Translations under genes and position numbers: made by a program
Shown here: in pieces, positions 54,883-61,626 of the stretch
Layout of the letters: every line of letters starts with the position of its first letter
How positions within the stretch are numbered: the first letter of the stretch is position 1
The notes under the pieces: model-generated
The model's database searches: none
Seen by the model: the letters and a program-made list of their open reading frames with translations, nothing else
Told to the model about the DNA's origin: nothing
Source: Phyllobacterium trifolii
GTDB taxonomy: Bacteria > Pseudomonadota > Alphaproteobacteria > Rhizobiales > Rhizobiaceae
Direction of reading: 5' to 3'
Assembly (NCBI RefSeq): GCF_014192095.1
Contig: NZ_JACHXN010000003.1
Location: forward strand, 1-64,000
DNA: 64,000 bases

Positions 54883-57762
54883 ATGTCTCTCATTGAAGAA
54901 ATCGACTACGGTACGCCGAAATCTCTTTCCGAAAAGATGATCACGCTGACCATCGATGGCAACGAGGTCACTGTGCCCGAAGGCACTTCGATCATGCGCG
55001 CCTCCATGGAAGCCGGCATCAAGGTTCCAAAGCTGTGCGCCACCGATATGGTGGATGCGTTCGGCTCTTGCCGCCTCTGCCTGATAGAGATCGAAGGCCG
55101 CAATGGCACTCCCGCCTCCTGCACGACACCGGCAATGGAAGGACTGGTCGTCCATACCCAAACGCAGCGTCTGAAGAATATCCGCAAAGGCGTCATGGAG
55201 CTTTATATCTCCGATCACCCGCTTGATTGCCTTACCTGCGCAGCCAATGGCGATTGCGAACTGCAGGACATGGCAGGTGCGGTTGGCCTTCGCGATGTGC
55301 GTTATGGCTATGAGGGCGATAACCACGTTTTCGCCAAGGCAAATGACGTTGCCAATGATCGCTGGATGCCGAAGGACGAGTCCAATCCCTACTTCACATA
55401 CGATCCGGCCAAGTGCATCGTATGCTCGCGCTGCGTGCGTGCCTGCGAGGAAGTGCAGGGCACATTCGCTCTGACCATCGAAGGCCGCGGTTTCTCCAGC
55501 CGCGTTTCGCCAGGCATGCATGAGAATTTCGTTGATAGCGAATGTGTTTCCTGTGGCGCCTGTGTTCAGGCTTGTCCGACAGCAACATTGACCGAAAAAT
55601 CCGTCATCGAAATTGGTCAGCCGGAACATTCGAAAGTCACGACCTGCGCCTATTGCGGCGTCGGCTGCTCGTTCAAGGCCGAGATGCGCGGTGAAGAGCT
55701 GGTTCGCATGGTGCCCTGGAAGGACGGCAAGGCCAATCGCGGCCATTCTTGCGTCAAGGGTCGCTTTGCCTACGGTTATTCAACCCATAAGGACCGCATT
55801 CTCAACCCGATGATCCGCGAGAAGATCTCGGATCCATGGCGCGAAGTCACGTGGGAAGAAGCTTACAAGCACGTCGCCAACGAATTCCGCCGCATCCAGT
55901 ATCAGTATGGACGCAATTCCATCGGCGGTATCACATCGTCCCGCTGTACCAATGAAGAGACATATCTTGTCCAGAAACTGGTGCGCGCCGGTTTTGGTAA
56001 CAACAATGTCGATACTTGTGCCCGCGTTTGCCATTCGCCAACGGGCTATGGCCTCAGAACTACATTCGGTACTTCTGCAGGTACGCAGGATTTCGACAGT
56101 GTCGAGCACACCGACGTCGTGATGATTATCGGCGCCAATCCGACCGATGGTCATCCTGTCTTTGCTTCCCGGTTGAAGAAGCGGCTGCGCAAGGGTGCAA
56201 AACTGATCGTCGTCGATCCGCGCCGCATCGATCTGGTGCGTTCACCCCATGTTGAAGCTGCACAACACCTTCCATTGCGTCCCGGTACCAACGTTGCCGT
56301 CGTCACCTCGATGGCCCATGTGATCGTCACCGAAGGGCTCTTCAACGAGAAGTTCATCCGCGAGCGCTGCGATTGGGACGAGTTCCAGGATTGGGCAGCT
56401 TTCGTTTCTTCTCCGGAGCATAGCCCGGAAGCCATCGAAGAGCTGTCGGGCGTTAATCCCCAGGCTTTGCGCGAGGCTGCACGGCTTTTCGCAACCGGCG
56501 GCAATGGCGCAATCTACTATGGTCTTGGTGTCACTGAGCATAGCCAGGGCTCAACGACAGTCATGGCTATCGCAAACCTCGCCATGGCGACCGGCAACAT
56601 CGGCCGCAAGGGCGTCGGCGTGAACCCGCTCCGCGGTCAGAACAATGTGCAGGGGTCCTGTGATATGGGTTCCTTCCCGCACGAACTTCCCGGTTACCGG
56701 CATATCTCCGATGAATCGACGCGCGACATCTTCGACAAGCTCTGGGGTGTAAAACTGCAGGACGAACCCGGCCTTCGCATTCCGAATATGCTCGACGCTG
56801 CCGTTGATGGTACCTTCAAGGGTATCTACATTCAGGGCGAGGACATCCTTCAATCAGACCCTGATACCAAGCACGTCGCTGCCGGTCTTGCTGCCATGGA
56901 ATGCGTTGTGGTGCACGACCTCTTCCTCAATGAGACCGCCAACTACGCCCATGTTTTCCTGCCCGGCTCTACCTTCCTTGAAAAGGATGGCACGTTCACC
57001 AATGCCGAGCGCCGGATCAATCGCGTGCGCAAGGTTATGAGCCCGCTCAACGGCTACGCCGATTGGGAAGTTACGCAGAACCTCGCAAATGCCATGGGAC
57101 TTGGCTGGAGCTACAGCCATCCTTCCGAGATCATGGACGAAGTGGCGCTGACGACTCCGAGTTTCGCCGGCGTTACCTACGACCTTCTGGACAAGGAAGG
57201 ATCGGTTCAATGGCCATGCAACGAAAAGGCGCCCTTGGGCACGCCGATCATGCATATCGACAGCTTCGCGCGTGGCAAGGGCAAGTTTATCCGAACCGAA
57301 TATGTCGCGACGGACGAGCGAACCGGACCACGCTTCCCGCTGCTTCTCACGACGGGACGCATCCTCTCGCAATACAATGTCGGGGCGCAGACACGCCGCA
57401 CGCATAACGTCGTCTGGCACGAAGAGGACCGGCTCGAGATCCACGCCCATGACGCCGAGCAGCGCGGCATTCGCGATGGCGATTGGGTGAAGATCACCAG
57501 CCGCGCAGGCGAAACCACCCTGCGCGCGCTGATCACCGATCGCGTATCGCCGGGTGTTGTCTATACGACCTTCCACCATCCGACGACGCAGGCCAATGTG
57601 ATCACCACCGATTTCTCCGATTGGGCGACCAATTGTCCGGAATACAAGGTCACGGCGGTGCAGGTCGGCGCTTCGAACGGTCCGAGCGACTGGCAGATCG
57701 AATATGACGAGCAGGCACGTCAGAGCAGGCGGATTGCTCCAGTGCTGGATGCCGCGGAGTAA
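54883..57762 (+). CDS. fdsA: NAD-dependent formate dehydrogenase, alpha (catalytic) subunit
   Basis: FdsA (959 residues) oxidises formate at a bis-molybdopterin guanine dinucleotide centre. Cluster ligands: [2Fe-2S] Cys52, 63, 66, 80; NuoG-like His112, Cys116, 119, 125; two ferredoxin-type sets, Cys178/181/184/188 and Cys221/224/227/231; and Cys255/258/262/290 beside the cofactor. The Mo ligand is Cys383 followed by His384 (RVCHSPT), so this is a cysteine, not selenocysteine, enzyme. I start at 54883 (MSLIEEIDYG). An upstream in-frame ATG at 54772 lies in the repeat element and would add 37 unrelated residues. Confidence 0.96.
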   Translation: MSLIEEIDYGTPKSLSEKMITLTIDGNEVTVPEGTSIMRASMEAGIKVPKLCATDMVDAFGSCRLCLIEIEGRNGTPASCTTPAMEGLVVHTQTQRLKNIRKGVMELYISDHPLDCLTCAANGDCELQDMAGAVGLRDVRYGYEGDNHVFAKANDVANDRWMPKDESNPYFTYDPAKCIVCSRCVRACEEVQGTFALTIEGRGFSSRVSPGMHENFVDSECVSCGACVQACPTATLTEKSVIEIGQPEHSKVTTCAYCGVGCSFKAEMRGEELVRMVPWKDGKANRGHSCVKGRFAYGYSTHKDRILNPMIREKISDPWREVTWEEAYKHVANEFRRIQYQYGRNSIGGITSSRCTNEETYLVQKLVRAGFGNNNVDTCARVCHSPTGYGLRTTFGTSAGTQDFDSVEHTDVVMIIGANPTDGHPVFASRLKKRLRKGAKLIVVDPRRIDLVRSPHVEAAQHLPLRPGTNVAVVTSMAHVIVTEGLFNEKFIRERCDWDEFQDWAAFVSSPEHSPEAIEELSGVNPQALREAARLFATGGNGAIYYGLGVTEHSQGSTTVMAIANLAMATGNIGRKGVGVNPLRGQNNVQGSCDMGSFPHELPGYRHISDESTRDIFDKLWGVKLQDEPGLRIPNMLDAAVDGTFKGIYIQGEDILQSDPDTKHVAAGLAAMECVVVHDLFLNETANYAHVFLPGSTFLEKDGTFTNAERRINRVRKVMSPLNGYADWEVTQNLANAMGLGWSYSHPSEIMDEVALTTPSFAGVTYDLLDKEGSVQWPCNEKAPLGTPIMHIDSFARGKGKFIRTEYVATDERTGPRFPLLLTTGRILSQYNVGAQTRRTHNVVWHEEDRLEIHAHDAEQRGIRDGDWVKITSRAGETTLRALITDRVSPGVVYTTFHHPTTQANVITTDFSDWATNCPEYKVTAVQVGASNGPSDWQIEYDEQARQSRRIAPVLDAAE

Positions 57763-57764
57763 CC

Positions 57765-58697
57765 ATGCCCGAAAAGCGCCCCGCACTGCTTGTCGTTCCG
57801 CGCATTACCCGCCGCCGCAAAGGGGCGGGGGAGGTTTACGCGACAGACAGCAGGATGGTGCCCGAAGAAACTCCGGTCGCCTTCAGTTACAGCGGCACAA
57901 CCCATGCGGTCATGATGGCGACGCCAGCCGACATGGAGGATTTCGCTGTCGGCTTCAGCCTGTCAGAGGGCATTATCTCGCAGCTCGACGAAATCAGCGA
58001 AATTACCGTCGAGGAGCATGACGAGGGTGTCGATGTCCAGATCGTGCTCGCAGGTGAAGCGGGCCAGGAACTCACGGATCGCCGCCGCCGCATGGCTGGA
58101 CCTGTCGGCTGCGGCCTCTGCGGCATCGAGTCGATCGAGCAGGCTCTGAAACCCGTCGCTTCGGTCGATAGAGCCAAACTCAAGCTGACGCCGGATGAAA
58201 TCGCGGACGCGGTCAAGCTGCTCTCGCAGGTTCAGCCGCTGCATAGTGAAACCGGCGCAGTCCACGCCGCGGGGTTCTATGTTCCGGGCAAGGGAGTCGT
58301 TGCGGCGCGCGAAGATGTTGGCCGCCACAATGCGCTGGACAAGCTGGCCGGGGCTCTCTGCCGGTCTGGTGTCAAGGGCAAGACTGGCGCAGTCGTCGTT
58401 ACGAGCCGCGTATCTATTGAAATGGTGCAAAAAGCGGCGATCATCGGCGCTCCGATCCTGATTGCCGTATCGGCGCCGACAGCCTTGGCGATCCGCACAG
58501 CGCATGCCGCTGGCATGACGCTTGTTGCGCTTGTGCGCGGTGATGAATTCGATGTATTTACTCGCCCAGAGCGGGTCCCGGCTGCTTTGGCCCAGCTGGA
58601 TACAAAAGCGGCGGATGTGCTTCCCAAGCCGAATCCCGACACCGCCGCATCGACTCTCGTTCAAAGTCCCACTGTAAGATTGGTGCAATATGGATAG
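57765..58697 (+). CDS. fdhD: Formate dehydrogenase accessory sulfurtransferase
   Basis: FdhD (310 residues) moves sulfur from the IscS desulfurase to the Mo-cofactor, giving the sulfido ligand needed for formate oxidation. The catalytic loop is GPVGCGLCGIES with Cys116 and Cys119. GMTLVALVRGDEFDVFTRPER at the C-terminus is typical. It begins two bases after fdsA and overlaps fdsD by eight bases, so it belongs to the operon. Confidence 0.95.
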   Translation: MPEKRPALLVVPRITRRRKGAGEVYATDSRMVPEETPVAFSYSGTTHAVMMATPADMEDFAVGFSLSEGIISQLDEISEITVEEHDEGVDVQIVLAGEAGQELTDRRRRMAGPVGCGLCGIESIEQALKPVASVDRAKLKLTPDEIADAVKLLSQVQPLHSETGAVHAAGFYVPGKGVVAAREDVGRHNALDKLAGALCRSGVKGKTGAVVVTSRVSIEMVQKAAIIGAPILIAVSAPTALAIRTAHAAGMTLVALVRGDEFDVFTRPERVPAALAQLDTKAADVLPKPNPDTAASTLVQSPTVRLVQYG

Positions 58698-58938
58698 TGA
58701 AAGCCACAAATCGACGGCGACCAAGCTCGTCTATATGGCCAACCAGATAGCCGCGTTCTTCCATACACAGCCGAAGGATGAGGCGGTGGCAGGTGTTGCT
58801 GACCACATCAACCACTTCTGGGAGCCACGCATGCGCGAGCAGTTTTTCGCGATCCTTGAACAAGAGGATAACGGCTTTGATCCGCTGGTGGTAGAAGCTG
58901 CAAAACACATCCGCAAGCCTGGGCCGGTTCCGGCCTGA
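58690..58938 (+). CDS. fdsD: Formate dehydrogenase delta subunit
   Basis: FdsD is a small (82-residue) protein found at the end of fds operons. It starts KLVYMANQIAAFFHTQP near residue 12 and contains HINHFWEPRMREQFFAILE, the family signature. In related bacteria it is needed for active enzyme and may help insert the cofactor together with FdhD. It overlaps the fdhD end by eight bases. Confidence 0.92.
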   Translation: MDSESHKSTATKLVYMANQIAAFFHTQPKDEAVAGVADHINHFWEPRMREQFFAILEQEDNGFDPLVVEAAKHIRKPGPVPA

Positions 58939-59475
58939 TCACCAATTGCCTGATACTTGGGCGGTCTTGGGAATTCGGACACTTTCGGTGTCTGGATGAC
59001 GTTGCAGCAGGCGATAGTCTAATTCATATAGCCGCAATATCTGAAATCGGTGCCCCTAAGTGGCTTCTCATTCTTGATCATTGATTGCCGAATAGCCTGC
59101 CTACGACAAGAACAAACGGAAGCCACAAAAGCAGGAATACGACATAGGGTGCAGAGCGAGTAATATAAGGCTCGTAGTCGGCCTTCGTATTTTTGTCGTC
59201 CCTCAGCATTTTCCCCCCTGCAACGTTCGTGTCTTCAGGCCAAAATGTTAATCCGGCCAAGCAACTATGCAGCAAGCGGTGTTGGGCAACAATAGCTCCG
59301 TGGTCGTCAAAATTCATTATGAAGCAAGGTGTTACGTCCAATATGCTTTAGGGCCGCGCTGCTCAAAATCATTAGAGTTTTACCAATAAAGTTAATGTTT
59401 TCCGAATGCAGTTGTAATCAGTTTGTCTTCTTGATAGGCGAAACAGCAGCACCGCCTACCCTCCGCAAGGTCCCC
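58939..59475. other. Intergenic stretch between fdsD and the DMT transporter
   Basis: This 537-base region holds one probable small gene on the minus strand (59078-59209). GGCCGG-TT-CCGGCC at the fdsD stop is a short perfect hairpin. I see no other gene, RNA or repeat. The plus-strand frame that opens at 59329 is treated as the untranslated leader of the transporter gene. Confidence 0.5.
59078..59209 (-). CDS. Small membrane protein, 43 residues
   Basis: A start at 59209 gives a 43-residue protein with a charged N-terminus (LRDDKNTKADYEPYITRS) and one membrane segment (APYVVFLLLWLPFVLVVG). The codon before it is preceded by AGGGGGGAAA, a fair ribosome-binding site. A longer in-frame start at 59341 exists but the extra part looks unrelated. 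I do not recognise the family. Small single-pass proteins of this kind are often regulators or stabilisers of membrane complexes. Confidence 0.5.
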   Translation of the reverse strand: MLRDDKNTKADYEPYITRSAPYVVFLLLWLPFVLVVGRLFGNQ

Positions 59476-60378
59476 ATGCTTCGTCGATTTATCGGGCAAG
59501 AACCCAGTCCGCTCACCGGCATTGCCCTGGCGGCGCTCGGTTATTCACTCTTTGCTATTCAGGATGCGCTGGTGAAGTGGCTGGTGGCAGACTATTCGGT
59601 GCCGCAGATATTGTTCATGCGCAGTGTTATCATCGTCATCTTTGCCGCAATCATGGTGCGGCATGAGCGGCATCCGTCGATCCTGAAGAGCCCGCACAAG
59701 CGATCGCTCGCTATTCGCGCGGCACTGATGCTCGGCGCATGGCTCTCCTATTATTCCGCGGCGCGCCACCTTGGGCTTGCCGAAATCACCACCATGTATT
59801 TCTCCGCGCCGGTGATGGTTGTCATCCTCTCGATCTTTGTCCTGAAGGAGAAGGTGGGACTGGTTCGCTGGATCGCGTCCATCGCGGGATTTGTGGGGGT
59901 GATCCTCGCAGCAAATCCGGCGGAAACACCCGATCTCGTGCCAGCGGGAATGGTACTGTTTGCCGGTTTCTGCTGGGCGTGGAGCGTTATTCTTGTGCGC
60001 CTTGTCAGCCGTAGCGAAAGCACCTTCAACCAGATGATGGCAACGAGTTTCCTTTTCGCCGTTGTCTGTGGGGCGATGCTTCCATGGTTATGGAAAACAC
60101 CGAATTTCAACGGCTGGATGTTGATGATTAGCCTTGGCCTGGTCGGCTCAGCCGGACAATATTTCCTCTATGAAGGGTTCCGCTACGCCCCGGCGTCGGC
60201 GCTTGCGCCCATCGAGTATAGCGGTCTCATCTGGGCGTTTCTTTACGGTTATCTCATCTGGCATGAGGTGCCGCAAATAAACGTCTTCCTTGGCGCAATC
60301 CTCATCGTGGCCTCAAGCCTCTCCCTCGTCTGGTGGGAACGGCGCATGGCAATGGCGGCACGACGTTTGACTGTGTAG
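59476..60378 (+). CDS. DMT-superfamily (EamA) transporter
   Basis: The 300-residue protein has ten membrane segments in two EamA repeats (ALGYSLFAIQDALVKWLVADY in the first, GFCWAWSVILVRLVSRSES opening the second). EamA proteins export amino acids, nucleotides or metabolites; the substrate is unknown. The start at 59476 follows AAGG and avoids an upstream extension that looks non-coding. It converges on a 60-residue gene on the other strand, five bases away. Confidence 0.85.
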   Translation: MLRRFIGQEPSPLTGIALAALGYSLFAIQDALVKWLVADYSVPQILFMRSVIIVIFAAIMVRHERHPSILKSPHKRSLAIRAALMLGAWLSYYSAARHLGLAEITTMYFSAPVMVVILSIFVLKEKVGLVRWIASIAGFVGVILAANPAETPDLVPAGMVLFAGFCWAWSVILVRLVSRSESTFNQMMATSFLFAVVCGAMLPWLWKTPNFNGWMLMISLGLVGSAGQYFLYEGFRYAPASALAPIEYSGLIWAFLYGYLIWHEVPQINVFLGAILIVASSLSLVWWERRMAMAARRLTV

Positions 60379-60383
60379 CTGCG

Positions 60384-60566
60384 CTATTGCCTGCATACCG
60401 CGCGCGGATCGAATGGCAGATCGGCCAGCTGATCGAGGTCCATGGCCTGTAATGTCGGGTGCGCAAGTGGATCCCTTTGCCAGCTGGGCTCAGCATCATC
60501 TCCGGACTCGATTTGCCGGCCGCAGAACCGTGCTATCAGGGCTCGGAGCAGAAAGAAAATCTTCAT
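60384..60566 (-). CDS. Small protein, 60 residues, divergent from LysR gene
   Basis: AAGGGAG lies seven bases before the ATG at 60566, an excellent ribosome-binding site. The product has a hydrophobic/basic N-terminus (KIFFLLRALIARFCGRQ) and a C-terminus containing HPTLQAMDLDQLADLPFDP. The ending resembles short rhizobial small proteins of the DUF1127 kind, but I cannot place it firmly. It is divergent from a LysR-type regulator gene with a 95-base gap, so it could be that regulator's target. Confidence 0.6.
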   Translation of the reverse strand: MKIFFLLRALIARFCGRQIESGDDAEPSWQRDPLAHPTLQAMDLDQLADLPFDPRAVCRQ

Positions 60567-60661
60567 CGTCTGACTCCCTTGTGTTCAAATATGCGCTATT
60601 CTGTTCAGGATATACAATTCACGCAATCCAGATTGGCGAAACCTTTGTAAAGAAAATCTTC

Positions 60662-61585
60662 ATGAAGAATTTAAACAAGGTCCATCTCAACGGTTTGAAG
60701 GCAGTAGAGGCGATCGGACGTTTGGGCCCGCTTCCAAGGGCTGCCGAGGAACTCGGCGTATCGGTCAGCGCGGTCAGCCAACAATTGATCCGCACCGAGG
60801 GCCAGATTGGACATGCCGTCTTTGAACGAACGCGCGGCGGGCTGGTGGCGACGCCATTCGGCAAAGGCTTTCTTGCCCGGCTGGAAGAAGGCTTTCAGTC
60901 ACTGTCAAAGGCCGTCGCAATGGCTGATGGGACCGATCAGACTCTGATGCTTTCCGTCGCTCCCACGTTCGCCTCGAAATGGCTCGTTCCACGTCTTGGC
61001 CGTTTGCGCAGCGCCCATCCGGATCTCAAAATCCGTATCGATCCTTCACCGGGCATCGTCGATTTGAAAAGTTCGGACATCGATCTCGCCATCCGGCTTG
61101 GAAAGGGCGATTGGCGGGATGGCGCTCAGGAACGGCTTCTGCCGCAAAGGATGTTTCCGGTTTGCACGCGGAATGTAGCTCTGAAGTTGAAAGGACCTGC
61201 CGACATCTTCAACCAGCCGATCATCTGTTACGACAATCCGATGTTCAGCTGGGATGATTGGCAGGCTGCGGCTGGTCTTGAGGGCCCTCTACCTTTCGAC
61301 GGGACAACTTTTTCCGATCCGTGGCTTGGCCTTGAAGCCGCGATCAGCGGGCAGGGCATCATGCTCGCCTGGGACCTGTTTGTTGAAGATGCCTTGGCGG
61401 ACGGCAGGCTGGTTGCGCCTTTCCCCACACGCGTGCCGTCTTCCGTGGGTTATTGGTTAATCACACCAAATAACCGCAAACCAAGCCAACAGACGCTGCA
61501 CTTCCAACGTTGGATTCGTAGCGAAATCGAGCGAGAGAATGCAACCGGATCGCATGATCTGTTGACAAGTTATACCGAAGTTTGA
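60662..61585 (+). CDS. GcvA-like LysR-family regulator
   Basis: The 307-residue LysR-type protein has the GcvA-subgroup N-terminus NKVHLNGLKAVEAIGRLGPL and HTH AAEELGVSVSAVSQQLIRTE. The effector domain contains SVAPTFASKWLVPRLGRL and IDLAIRLGKGDW, both common in GcvA/AmpR-like members. I start at 60662, where family similarity begins; the frame is open to 60413 but that region overlaps the opposing small gene. Target genes are unknown; the divergent 60-residue gene is the first candidate. Confidence 0.85.
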   Translation: MKNLNKVHLNGLKAVEAIGRLGPLPRAAEELGVSVSAVSQQLIRTEGQIGHAVFERTRGGLVATPFGKGFLARLEEGFQSLSKAVAMADGTDQTLMLSVAPTFASKWLVPRLGRLRSAHPDLKIRIDPSPGIVDLKSSDIDLAIRLGKGDWRDGAQERLLPQRMFPVCTRNVALKLKGPADIFNQPIICYDNPMFSWDDWQAAAGLEGPLPFDGTTFSDPWLGLEAAISGQGIMLAWDLFVEDALADGRLVAPFPTRVPSSVGYWLITPNNRKPSQQTLHFQRWIRSEIERENATGSHDLLTSYTEV

Positions 61586-61626
61586 ACAGTGCCCCCACAC
61601 CAAAATAGTGGCAGTGGGAGGACTTT

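Noticed and set aside
58922-58936. GGCCGG-TT-CCGGCC hairpin at the fdsD stop as a terminator
   Set aside because: The loop of two bases is too small to form all pairs and no T run follows.
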